A stretch of 13,629 nucleotides of DNA from an uncultured cyanobacterium (GTDB taxonomy: Bacteria > Cyanobacteriota > Cyanobacteriia > PCC-6307 > Cyanobiaceae), in contig CAIXOZ010000031.1 in assembly GCA_903921295.1 (NCBI GenBank), positions 1-13,629 of the forward strand, written 5' to 3'. Both the position numbers and the translations under genes were made by a program. This document shows positions 1 to 6,495 of the stretch, piece by piece (the stretch's first letter is position 1; every line of letters begins with the position of its first letter). The notes beneath the pieces are model-generated. The model searched no databases. It saw only the letters and a list, made by a program, of their open reading frames with translations, and was not told the origin of the DNA.

Positions 1-210
1 CGGTGGATGGGCCGGATCGAAGCGAAGAAAGGATTCGCTGGCGCCGCGGCCCAGGGTGTAGCAGGGAAGATGCTCCAGCAACAGCAGGGCATCGGGACCG
101 GCGGGATCCTCCAGGAGCCGTTGCTGCAGGATCCGCTGGGCCTGCCAGCCCTGCAGAAAGGGCACCGGCGCCGCAGCAACGAAAAGGATTGCGTCGAGCT
201 TGGGGCCCAT
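1..210 (-). CDS. lipB: Octanoyltransferase LipB, N-terminal part (cut by window edge)
   Basis: Only the first 70 codons are present; the gene runs off the left edge. LipB transfers octanoyl groups from octanoyl-ACP to the lipoyl domains of 2-oxoacid dehydrogenases and the glycine cleavage H protein, the first step of lipoate synthesis in the cytoplasm. The reverse-strand translation begins MGPKLDAILFVAAAPVPFL and contains LLLLEHLPCYTLGRGAS near residues 42-58, the family signature with the EH pair and TLGR. The ATG (208-210) is secured by an in-frame TAG 15 nt upstream. AGGA lies about 10 nt before the start. It diverges from the lrtA/hpf gene, with 51 nt between the two start codons. The catalytic Lys/Cys region lies outside the window, so activity cannot be judged. 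Confidence 0.9.
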   Translation of the reverse strand, partial: MGPKLDAILFVAAAPVPFLQGWQAQRILQQRLLEDPAGPDALLLLEHLPCYTLGRGASESFLRFDPAHPP

Positions 211-248
211 CTGCTGCCGTTCCTAGCGTTCGGAGGTCAAAGGTCGCC

Positions 249-254
249 AGGAGG
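249..254 (+). promoter_or_regulatory. Shine-Dalgarno site of lrtA/hpf
   Basis: AGGAGG lies 7 nt before the ATG at 262. It is the strongest ribosome-binding site in the window. It fixes the start at 262, although the reading frame stays open much further upstream, through the antisense of lipB. Confidence 0.8.
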
Positions 255-261
255 CGATCCC

Positions 262-852
262 ATGAAGCTGCTGATCCACGGCCGCAATCTCGATGTCACT
301 CCGGCCATCCGGGATTACACCGAGAACAAATTGGCCCGGGCGATCCATCATTTCAATGGCCTCGTCAAGGAGGCCGATGTCCATCTTTCGGTGGCACGCA
401 ACCCCAGGGTGCCGCAACAGACGGCTGAGGTGACGGTGTTCGCCAACGGCCTCGTGATCCGCGCCCAGGAGCGCAGCGAGAACCTTTACGCCAGCATCGA
501 TCTGGTGGCGAGCAAGCTCAGCCGGCAGCTGCGGCGCTTCAAGGATCGCCAGCACGACCACCACCACAGTGCCGGCCACAACGCCAGCCCGACCCCGACC
601 ACCGAAGCGGTGCTGGAGCCGATGCTGGTCGATGGCTCCCTGGTGGAGGGCCGCAGCGCTGCCCTGCCCCAGCCGGGGGTGCGCCGCAAATACTTCGCGA
701 TGGAACCGATGTCGCTCGATCAGGCCCTGCACCAGCTGGAGCTGATCGATCACGACTTCTACGTCTTCCGCGATGCTGAAACCAACAGCATCCAGGTGGT
801 GTATCAACGCAACCACGGCGGTTTCGGGGTGATCCAACCGCGAGAATCCTGA
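262..852 (+). CDS. lrtA: Long-form ribosome hibernation promoting factor (LrtA/HPF)
   Basis: A 196-aa protein of the long HPF family, called LrtA (light-repressed transcript A) in cyanobacteria. It binds the decoding centre of the 30S subunit and dimerises 70S into inactive 100S ribosomes in the dark or stationary phase. The N-terminal S30AE/YfiA-like domain covers about residues 1-95 (MKLLIHGRNLDVTPAIRDYT, then RAQERSENLYASIDLVASKL). A linker of about 45 residues follows, with a His-rich patch HDHHHSAGH at 98-106. The C-terminal dimerisation domain spans about 141-196 (RRKYFAMEPMSLDQAL ... NHGGFGVIQP). The start is chosen by the AGGAGG at 249-254. deoC follows after 17 nt. The lrtA transcript of other cyanobacteria is known for a long leader; here only 51 nt separate it from lipB, so any long leader would run antisense through lipB (inference). 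Confidence 0.93.
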   Translation: MKLLIHGRNLDVTPAIRDYTENKLARAIHHFNGLVKEADVHLSVARNPRVPQQTAEVTVFANGLVIRAQERSENLYASIDLVASKLSRQLRRFKDRQHDHHHSAGHNASPTPTTEAVLEPMLVDGSLVEGRSAALPQPGVRRKYFAMEPMSLDQALHQLELIDHDFYVFRDAETNSIQVVYQRNHGGFGVIQPRES

Positions 853-869
853 CCACTGCGCACAGGCAC

Positions 870-1550
870 GTGGCCCGTGATCTCCCCGATCTCGCCCCCC
901 TGATCGACCATGCCCTCCTCGATCCCCACGCCGGTCAGGAGGCGATCGAACGCTGCTGCGAGGAGGCCCTGCACTTCGGTTTCGCCGGGGTGTGCGTGGC
1001 CTCCCGCTGGATCGAAGCAGCCCGTCGCCGGCTGCCCACCGGCAGCCCGGTGCGCCTGATCTCGGTCGTGGGCTTCCCCTTCGGCGCCATCCCCACCGCG
1101 ATCAAACAGGCCGAAGCGGAGATGGTGGCGGCCCAGGGAGCGGAGGAACTCGATGTGGTGCCCGATTTCGGCGCCCTGGCCGATGGCCGCGGCAATGCCG
1201 TTTATGAGGAACTGGCGGCCATGTGCGAGCTCGATCTGCCGGTGAAGGTGATCCTGGAAGTGGGGCGGCTCAGCCCCGAAGCGCTGGAGCTGGCCGTGGC
1301 GGTGAGCATCGATGCCGGCGTCACCATGCTCAAGAGTGGCAGCGGCTTCGGCCCGCCGGTGACGGTGGACCAGGTGAAGCTGCTGCGTCAGCTGGCCCGC
1401 GGCCGGGCCGCGGTGAAGGCCTCCGGCGGCATCAGCACCCTCACCATGGCCCTCGATCTGGTCGAGGCCGGTGCCAGCCGGCTCGGCACCAGCCGCGGCG
1501 TCGCCCTGATGCAGGCCCTGCGCCAGGGGGCGCCAGCCCTTGAGTCCTGA
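870..1550 (+). CDS. deoC: Deoxyribose-phosphate aldolase DeoC
   Basis: A 226-aa class I aldolase that cleaves 2-deoxyribose-5-phosphate to glyceraldehyde-3-phosphate and acetaldehyde, in cytoplasmic deoxynucleoside catabolism. LIDHALLDP at residues 11-19 is the usual N-terminal signature. Asp95 in LDVV matches E. coli Asp102. Lys155 in TMLKSGSGF matches the Schiff-base lysine (E. coli Lys167). Lys183 in VKASGGIS matches the second active-site lysine (E. coli Lys201). All three catalytic positions are therefore intact, and the TIM-barrel length is normal. The start is a GTG, with AGG five nt upstream; no in-frame ATG fits near the N terminus. It sits 17 nt after lrtA, and its last 11 nt overlap the TTG start of recO, so co-transcription and coupled translation are likely. 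Confidence 0.93.
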   Translation: MARDLPDLAPLIDHALLDPHAGQEAIERCCEEALHFGFAGVCVASRWIEAARRRLPTGSPVRLISVVGFPFGAIPTAIKQAEAEMVAAQGAEELDVVPDFGALADGRGNAVYEELAAMCELDLPVKVILEVGRLSPEALELAVAVSIDAGVTMLKSGSGFGPPVTVDQVKLLRQLARGRAAVKASGGISTLTMALDLVEAGASRLGTSRGVALMQALRQGAPALES

Positions 1551-2355
1551 GGGCCGGTTGGAGGGCTTTGCCCTGCGCTGCGGACCGCTCGGCGAAAGCG
1601 ATCGGCTGCTCACCCTGATCAGCGAGGAGGAGGGCCTGACGCGCCTGGCGGTGCCTGGGGCGCGTAAGCCGCGTAGCAGCCTCGCCGGCGCCGTGCCCCT
1701 GGCGTTGCTGCAGCTGCAGATCGGGGGCCGCAGCGGCCTGCGGCGGGTGCGGCAGCTGAAGGTGCTGCGCAACTACGCCGGGCTGGCCGGTCGGCTCGAG
1801 ACCCTGGCCGCAGCCCAGGGGCTGGCGGAGCTGACCCTGCAGCTCGCCCCGGACCAGGAACCGATGCCCGGGCTGCTCAGTGACCTGGTGCTGCAGATGG
1901 GGCGGTTGGAGGCGGTGGTGCAGGAGCGACAGCCGAGCCTGGAGGCGCTGGCGATCGCTGTGCAGGGGGTCGTGCATCTGCTGGTGCTCGGCGGCTACGC
2001 CCTGCCGCTGCAGGTCTGCAGCCGCAGCGGCGACCCCCTGGAGCCACCCCTGGGAAACTGGGAGTGGCGCTGCAGCCTGATCCCCCGCGAAGGCTTTGTG
2101 ATCGGAGCGGTGGCCGGCGCCCAGCTGGTGCTGAACGCCTCGGAACTGGCCCTGCTGCAACGGCTCCTCAGACCCGCCCTGCCGCGCCGTCGCGATGGCG
2201 AGCTGATGGGCCCGGAAGCGGTCTGGCTGCGGCTGCTGCAGCTGGTGGAGCTCTGGATCCGCGAGCATCTCGGCCGCTCCTGCCGCTCGCTGCGGCTGCT
2301 GCGCGAGTGCTTCACCCCTGCAGCTGCTGCGCAATCATGGACGGGTCAGGATTGA
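1540..2355 (+). CDS. recO: DNA repair protein RecO
   Basis: A 271-aa RecO-like protein, which helps RecR load RecA onto SSB-coated single strands in the RecFOR pathway. The N-terminal OB-fold region shows EGFALRCGPLGESDRLLTLI (8-27) and LTRLAVPGARKPRSSLAGAV (33-52), the typical RecO opening. The rest is a helical C-terminal domain. The Cys4 zinc site of some RecO proteins is degenerate here: only C160 (QVCSRSGDPL) and C178 (RCSLIPREGF) remain in that region, without CxxC pairs. The start is a TTG overlapping the deoC stop, with AGGGGG nine nt upstream (1525-1530). A second in-frame TTG at 1558 is possible but would cut into the conserved start. The MFS gene begins 4 nt after its stop. Confidence 0.87.
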   Translation: MSPEGRLEGFALRCGPLGESDRLLTLISEEEGLTRLAVPGARKPRSSLAGAVPLALLQLQIGGRSGLRRVRQLKVLRNYAGLAGRLETLAAAQGLAELTLQLAPDQEPMPGLLSDLVLQMGRLEAVVQERQPSLEALAIAVQGVVHLLVLGGYALPLQVCSRSGDPLEPPLGNWEWRCSLIPREGFVIGAVAGAQLVLNASELALLQRLLRPALPRRRDGELMGPEAVWLRLLQLVELWIREHLGRSCRSLRLLRECFTPAAAAQSWTGQD

Positions 2356-2359
2356 AGCC

Positions 2360-3718
2360 TTGAGCGCCCCCGAACCCAGCAATCCGACAACAACGCTCTC
2401 GCGTGGTCTGGCCAGCACCCTGGCAGGGCCTGATTTCCGGCGCCTCTGGTACGGGCAGATCTTTTCGCAGCTGGCGGACAAGTTCTACATCCTGTTGATG
2501 GTCTTTCTGATCACCCACTATCTGGTGATCAGCCCCCTGCCAGGTGATGGCGCCCTGGCGGAAGCGGCCGCCAGCATCAACATGCCGGTGGAGAACAAGA
2601 AGGACCTGATCCTTCTTCTGTACACAGGCATCCTTCTGGCGAACACCGCCCCGGCCATGGTGCTGGGCACCGTGGCCGGGGTCTGGGCGGATCGCTGGCC
2701 CAAGCGCCAGGTGATGGTGTTCTCCAATGGACTCCGGGCCCTGCTGGCGCTGCTGATCCCGCTCTGCCTGCTCGAAGGGCCCACCTGGCTGGGCTTGAGC
2801 TGGGGCTACTGGGGCCTGCTGGTGATCACCTTCCTGGAATCCTGCCTCACCCAGTTCTTCGCCCCGGCAGAACAGGCGGCCATCCCCTTGCTTGTGCCGG
2901 GTGAACAGCTGCTGGCGGCCAATTCGATCTATCAGGCCACCAGCATGGGGGCCACGATCGTCGGTTTCGCCATCGGCGAGCCGATCCTCAGCCTGCTGCA
3001 TCACCTGCTGCTGGCCCGCTTCGGCAACCCTGGCGGGGAATTCCTGCTGCTGCCCTTCTGTTACGGGATGGCGGCGTTGATCCTGGCCCGGATCGATCTC
3101 AGGGAAACCCTCAGCGCCATCAGCGACCAGAGCCTCTGGCGGGAGATCGGTGAGGGCATCGCCGTGCTCAGGGAACGCGCCACGGTGCGGAACGCGATGC
3201 TGCACCTGGTGCTGCTCTACAGCCTGCTGGCGGCCCTGTCGGTGCTGGCCCTCAGCCTGGCCACCGAGATCAAGGGGCTCGGTCCCAATCAGTTCGGCAT
3301 CCTCCTGGCGATGACCGGTCTCGGCCTGGCGGGGGGCGCCATCGGCGTCGCCCAGATCGGCCATGGCCTGAACCGACGCCTGCTCGCCTCCACGGGCCTG
3401 GCCACGATCGCCTGCTGTCTGGTGCTTCTCGGGCAGATGAGCGGTCAGCTCGGAATCACCCTCGCCCTCTGCACCCTGCTGGGGGTGGGGGCAGCCCTGC
3501 TCGGCATCCCCGCCCAGACCACGATCCAGGAGGACACCCCTGAGAACGTGCGCGGCAAGGTGTTCGGCCTCCAGAACAACCTGATCAACATCGCTCTGAG
3601 CCTGCCGCTGGCCCTCGCCGGCGGCCTGGTCAGCAGCTACGGCCTCGTGCCTGTGCTCTGGCTGCTGGCCACGATGGCCCTGGCGGCTGCGTTTCTGGAG
3701 CGCCCCTGGCAGCCATGA
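2360..3718 (+). CDS. MFS transporter, 12-helix, substrate unknown
   Basis: A 452-aa major facilitator superfamily protein of the inner or thylakoid membrane. Hydrophobic segments cover most of the length. The loop after the second helix has motif A, GVWADRWPKR (107-116), with the conserved D110-R111 and the basic end. A characteristic C-terminal-half segment, TTIQEDTPENVRGKVFGL (387-404), recalls the EntS/MFS_3-like group of exporters (QE..P...RG..FG). The loop at about 60-80 before TM2 is unusually long and polar (PGDGALAEAAASINMPVENKK). The start is TTG at 2360, 4 nt after recO, with AGG nine nt upstream; the next in-frame ATG lies inside the first helix. Co-transcription with recO is likely, but that says little about the substrate. 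An efflux role would be a guess. Confidence 0.85.
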   Translation: MSAPEPSNPTTTLSRGLASTLAGPDFRRLWYGQIFSQLADKFYILLMVFLITHYLVISPLPGDGALAEAAASINMPVENKKDLILLLYTGILLANTAPAMVLGTVAGVWADRWPKRQVMVFSNGLRALLALLIPLCLLEGPTWLGLSWGYWGLLVITFLESCLTQFFAPAEQAAIPLLVPGEQLLAANSIYQATSMGATIVGFAIGEPILSLLHHLLLARFGNPGGEFLLLPFCYGMAALILARIDLRETLSAISDQSLWREIGEGIAVLRERATVRNAMLHLVLLYSLLAALSVLALSLATEIKGLGPNQFGILLAMTGLGLAGGAIGVAQIGHGLNRRLLASTGLATIACCLVLLGQMSGQLGITLALCTLLGVGAALLGIPAQTTIQEDTPENVRGKVFGLQNNLINIALSLPLALAGGLVSSYGLVPVLWLLATMALAAAFLERPWQP

Positions 3719-3736
3719 GCGCAGGCGCCAGGAGCG
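3701..3736 (+). terminator. Possible hairpin at the end of the MFS gene
   Basis: CGCCCCTGGC (3701-3710) can pair with GCCAGGAGCG (3727-3736), with one mismatch and a 16-nt loop. It overlaps the last codons and stop of the MFS gene and has no T-run, so a terminator role is weakly supported. Confidence 0.25.
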
Positions 3737-3757
3737 CAGAGATCACGGCCGAACGCG

Positions 3758-3765
3758 GCTAAACT
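3758..3765 (+). promoter_or_regulatory. Putative -10 box (GCTAAACT) of the glycosyltransferase gene
   Basis: TAAACT at 3760-3765 fits a TANNNT-type -10 element in a cyanobacterial sigma-70 promoter. Transcription would begin near 3772, only about 4 nt before the ATG at 3776. No Shine-Dalgarno sequence is visible between them, so the mRNA may be nearly leaderless. No convincing -35 box is seen. Confidence 0.5.
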
Positions 3766-3775
3766 CAGCTGCTCA

Positions 3776-4969
3776 ATGCGTCCGCACCTGGTGACCCACA
3801 TTGCCTGGCTGGGCAAGAAGTCTCCGTTCTGCGGCAACGTCACCTACGGGCTGGCCACGACAGAAGCGCTGCGCCAGCGCGGCCACCAGATCAGTTTCAT
3901 CCACTTCGACACCCCGGCGCCGGCGCTGGGACGGAGCGCCGGCAGCGGTGATGGGCTCGGCCACTCGCCGGAAGTGACCCTGCCGTACCTGGTCAAATCC
4001 CAGGTGTACACCATTCCATCGCCGGGGGCCCAGCGCGAGCTGCGCGAATCCCTGGAGCGGATGCAGCCTGAACTGGTGCACGCCAGCCTGACCCTCTCAC
4101 CGCTGGATTTCCGCCTGCCGGATCTCTGTCAGCAGCTCGGTCTGCCGCTGGTGGCCACCTTCCATCCGGCTTTTGATGCCAGCCTGCGCAACCTGGCGGC
4201 CGGCACCCAGCAGCTCACCTACCAGCTCTACGCCCCCTCCCTCGCCCGCTACGACCGGGTGATCGTCTTCTCCGACCTGCAGGCGGAGATGCTGGCCCGC
4301 CTCGGCGTCAAGGAAGAGCGCCTGGCCGTGATTCCCAATGGCGTCGATCCCGACTGCTGGTGCCCGGCACCGAGCCTCGGCATCTCCCCTGAGCTGGCCG
4401 AACTGAGGCAGCGCTTCGCCGGCACCCGGGTGTTCCTCTACATGGGCCGGGTCGCCACCGAAAAGAACGTGGAAGCCCTGCTCAAGGCCTGGCGGCTGGT
4501 GCGTCCGGACGGCTGCACCCTGGTGGTGGTCGGCGATGGGCCACTGCGCCAGACCCTGCAACAGGCCGGCGGCATCGAGGCGGACGTGGTCTGGTGGGGG
4601 TATGAACCAAGCCTCAGCCGCCGGGTGGCAATGCTGCAGCTGGCGGAGGTGTTCATCCTGCCTTCACTGGTGGAGGGGCTGTCCCTGGCGCTCCTGGAGG
4701 CGATGGCCAGCGGCACCGCCTGTGTCGCCACCGATGCCGGCGCCGATGGCGAGGTGCTCGAAGGCGGGGCCGGCATCGTCATCAGCACCCAGGGCGTGAC
4801 CACCCAGCTGCGCACCCTGTTGCCGGTGCTGCGCGATCAACCGGTCCTGACCGCGGAACTGGGGCGCCGGGCCCGGGAACGGGCCCTGGAGCGCTACACC
4901 CTCAGCGGCAACATCGACGCCCTCGAAGCCCTGTACGGCAGCCTCACCACCAGCCGCCAGGCGGCCTGA
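3776..4969 (+). CDS. Glycosyltransferase family 4 (GT-B), acceptor unknown
   Basis: A 397-aa retaining GT4-type glycosyltransferase that moves a sugar from a nucleotide-sugar donor to an unknown acceptor. The C-terminal Rossmann half is clear: VIPNGVDPDCW (185-195), LYMGRVATEKNVEALLKAW (221-239) with R225 and K230 in the donor-phosphate site, and the EX7E motif E300...E308 within EGLSLALLEAMASGTACVATD. The N-terminal acceptor half begins THIAWLGKKSPFCGNVTYGL (7-26), followed by a Gly/Ser-rich loop at 51-66. The start ATG follows a -10-like TAAACT with no ribosome-binding site. It lies 57 nt after the MFS gene and could be part of that unit or separate. I considered SqdX (sulfolipid synthase), but the N terminus does not match the SqdX pattern I know. 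A role in glycolipid, LPS or compatible-solute synthesis is open. Confidence 0.85.
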   Translation: MRPHLVTHIAWLGKKSPFCGNVTYGLATTEALRQRGHQISFIHFDTPAPALGRSAGSGDGLGHSPEVTLPYLVKSQVYTIPSPGAQRELRESLERMQPELVHASLTLSPLDFRLPDLCQQLGLPLVATFHPAFDASLRNLAAGTQQLTYQLYAPSLARYDRVIVFSDLQAEMLARLGVKEERLAVIPNGVDPDCWCPAPSLGISPELAELRQRFAGTRVFLYMGRVATEKNVEALLKAWRLVRPDGCTLVVVGDGPLRQTLQQAGGIEADVVWWGYEPSLSRRVAMLQLAEVFILPSLVEGLSLALLEAMASGTACVATDAGADGEVLEGGAGIVISTQGVTTQLRTLLPVLRDQPVLTAELGRRARERALERYTLSGNIDALEALYGSLTTSRQAA

Positions 4970-4980
4970 GGGCCTGCCGT

Positions 4981-5017
4981 CGGCAGCGGCAGTGGCAGCA
5001 ACCGTTGATCGCTGCCG
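4981..5017. terminator. Possible terminator hairpin between convergent genes
   Basis: GGCAGC (4994-4999) pairs with GCTGCC (5011-5016) around an 11-nt loop. CGGCAGC at 4981-4987 is an alternative 7-bp partner for GCTGCCG (5011-5017). It lies between the ends of the glycosyltransferase and DUF805 genes and could serve both strands. It has no T-run. Confidence 0.3.
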
Positions 5018-5035
5018 TTGAGGACCAACCCAACC

Positions 5036-5386
5036 TCAGCCGAGCACGGAAGGCTGCACCATCAGATAAAGGAACCAGAAGCCGCCGATGCAGGGCACCA
5101 GGCTGATGAAGATCCAATACCACTCCTTGCCGATGTCGCGGATGCGCCTGACCGACAACGCCAGAGCTGGAAAGATCTGAGAAAAACCATACAAGGCGGT
5201 CAGGGAACCCAACACGCTTGCAGGCGCCGGCATGTCCGGAAGCGCGATGGCAAGGGCGCTGGTCAGGATCAACAGAATGAAGTAGACGATCAGATTGACG
5301 AGCACAAACCACCAGTAATCGGCACGCGTCGCGCGTCCGGAATAATCAAAGGAACGCGTCCAGCCTGAGGTGTAGGAGGAAATCAT
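5036..5386 (-). CDS. DUF805 family small membrane protein
   Basis: A 116-aa integral membrane protein of the DUF805 (YhaH-like) family, function unknown. The N-terminal signature SFDYSGRATRADYWWFVLVN (12-31) matches the family's F.GR..R..YW motif. Hydrophobic segments lie at about 24-49, 58-78 and 90-110. The second conserved block, LSVRRIRDIGKEWYW (77-91), matches the family's RR.HD.G...W motif. The ATG at 5384-5386 is preferred over the adjacent TTG (5387-5389) because an AGGGT lies just upstream. Base composition is clearly lower in GC than its neighbours (hand count roughly 50-60 % against about 70 %), and it stands alone between hairpins at 4981-5017 and 5491-5517. This suggests a later insertion or a fast-evolving gene, not part of the neighbouring operons. 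Confidence 0.85.
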   Translation of the reverse strand: MISSYTSGWTRSFDYSGRATRADYWWFVLVNLIVYFILLILTSALAIALPDMPAPASVLGSLTALYGFSQIFPALALSVRRIRDIGKEWYWIFISLVPCIGGFWFLYLMVQPSVLG

Positions 5387-5407
5387 CAAGACCCTGCAAC
5401 CTCGCCT

Positions 5408-5415
5408 TTGTTAGC
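5408..5415 (-). promoter_or_regulatory. Putative -10 box (GCTAACAA) of the DUF805 gene
   Basis: On the reverse strand GCTAACAA lies about 21 nt before the ATG at 5386. It resembles the GCTANNNT elements before other starts in this window but ends in A rather than T. No clear -35 box is seen. Confidence 0.3.
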
Positions 5416-5490
5416 GCCAGGAGACGAAGATGCCAACCACCTTGCGCCCTTTCTTTCACAACGAACGGACAAGGGAACGCCGGGGTGCCC

Positions 5491-5517
5491 ATGGGCCGGC
5501 TCCGGACCGGCGACCAT
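5491..5517 (-). terminator. Hairpin just after pyrF, likely operon terminator
   Basis: On the reverse strand, 3 nt after the pyrF stop, ATGG-(TC)-GCCGG pairs with CCGGC-CCAT. This gives 9 base pairs with a 2-nt bulge and a 7-nt loop. The stem is GC-rich but is followed by no proper U-tract, as is common in cyanobacteria. It plausibly ends the DUF1825-tyrS-pyrF transcript. Confidence 0.4.
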
Positions 5518-5520
5518 CCC

Positions 5521-6246
5521 TCAGCAGCCCGCCTCGAGCTCAGCGCAGCAGGCCGCGAAGGCAGCGGCTGGATCGCTGGCTGCCGTGATCGGCCGGCCGA
5601 TCACCAGCTGGCTGGCGCCGGCAGCGATCGCCATCGCCGGGGTCATCACCCGTTGCTGATCCCCGGTGGCTGCACCGGCCGGACGGATGCCGGGGGTGAC
5701 CAGGGCGAACGGGTGCGGATGGGCCCCCCGAAGGCCAGCCACCTCCAGCGGGGAACAGACGCAGCCCCCGAGGCCGGCCGTCGCCGCCAGCTGCGCCAAC
5801 TGGGGCACGTAGCTCGCGAGCGGCTCCTGAATCGCCAGCTCCCTGGCGAAGCGGCCGGCCTCCCAGCTGGTGAGCACGGTCACGGCCAGCAGCGTCGGTG
5901 CCGGCAGACCGGCCGCCGCCGCCCCCGCCGCGGCCGCCCCCTGAGCCGCCGCCAGGGCCTCCGAGCCAGCGGCGGCATGCACGGTGATCAGATCAGCGCC
6001 GAGGGCAGCGGCACTGCGACAGGCTCCGGCCATCGTCGCCGGGATGTCGTGGAACTTGAGATCAAGGAACACGCGCAGCCCCTGCTGGCGGAGCTGCTGC
6101 ACCACCACCGGGCCTGCCGCCACAAACAGCTCCAGTCCCACCTTCACCCAACGCAACGCCGGCAGCGAGCCCGCAAACGTCAGCGCCTGCTCCGGGCCCA
6201 TGCCATCGAGAGCAACGATGATCCGATCGGCGGCGGTGGCACTCAC
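5521..6246 (-). CDS. pyrF: Orotidine 5'-phosphate decarboxylase PyrF
   Basis: A 241-aa TIM-barrel enzyme that decarboxylates OMP to UMP, the last step of de novo pyrimidine synthesis, in the cytoplasm. RIIVALDGM (8-16) is the first strand. Lys35 (WVKVGLELF) and the catalytic D62-K64...D67 array in FLDLKFHDIPATM (60-72) are present. The phosphate-binding loops appear as LVTPGIRPAG (182-191) and VIGRPIT (215-221), with R218. All key residues are present. An Ala/Gly-rich stretch (about 98-113) is a compositional oddity on a helix. The start is GTG (6244-6246), with no good ribosome-binding site. It may be translated together with the small ORF ending 9 nt upstream. A hairpin follows the stop. 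Confidence 0.93.
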   Translation of the reverse strand: MSATAADRIIVALDGMGPEQALTFAGSLPALRWVKVGLELFVAAGPVVVQQLRQQGLRVFLDLKFHDIPATMAGACRSAAALGADLITVHAAAGSEALAAAQGAAAAGAAAAGLPAPTLLAVTVLTSWEAGRFARELAIQEPLASYVPQLAQLAATAGLGGCVCSPLEVAGLRGAHPHPFALVTPGIRPAGAATGDQQRVMTPAMAIAAGASQLVIGRPITAASDPAAAFAACCAELEAGC

Positions 6247-6255
6247 AGGGGGACG

Positions 6256-6465
6256 TCAGTCGGCAAGCGGCCAGGCTACGAAGGGCCTGGTCCAGCGAAA
6301 CGGGCCCAGGCCGGCGGCAGACGATTCCTCGAGGGGAAGGCGCGGCGGGCGCGGGCCAACCGCATCCGGCATCTGCGGTTCGGGGAACGACGACGGTTGT
6401 GCCGCAGGAGGCGACACAGCTCCCAGAAGGCGGGCGATACCCCGGCACGCCTGAAGGAACGGCAT
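6256..6465 (-). CDS. Possible small protein between tyrS and pyrF
   Basis: An open frame of 69 codons from an ATG at 6463-6465, fitting the gap between tyrS (stop 30 nt upstream) and pyrF (start 9 nt downstream). A GTG four codons further upstream is an alternative start. The product begins MPFLQACRGIARLLGAVSPP and continues Pro-rich (PEPQMPDAVGPRPPRLPLEE), ending FVAWPLAD. I recognise no domain. The first 15 or so residues could form a short amphipathic helix. The operon-like spacing and use of almost the whole gap favour a real gene; the high GC (which makes chance frames long) and the lack of a clear ribosome-binding site weigh against it. Otherwise this 249-nt gap would be plain spacer. 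Confidence 0.4.
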   Translation of the reverse strand: MPFLQACRGIARLLGAVSPPAAQPSSFPEPQMPDAVGPRPPRLPLEESSAAGLGPFRWTRPFVAWPLAD

Positions 6466-6495
6466 GGCCGCCAGCACGCCGGATTGCCTGCCCAG

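Noticed and set aside
7..261. An upstream extension of the LrtA/HPF frame by 85 codons
   Set aside because: It is antisense to lipB, while the AGGAGG and family N terminus both fix the start at 262.
2312..3364. A 350-codon frame on the - strand
   Set aside because: It is antisense to the MFS transporter and gives a Gln/His/Gly-rich product with no recognisable fold.
3776..4969. Naming the glycosyltransferase SqdX
   Set aside because: The N-terminal block does not match the SqdX opening I know; only the general GT4 motifs agree.
6270..6278. GGCTACGAA as a -10 box on the + strand
   Set aside because: There is no + strand gene downstream of it; all nearby genes run leftwards.
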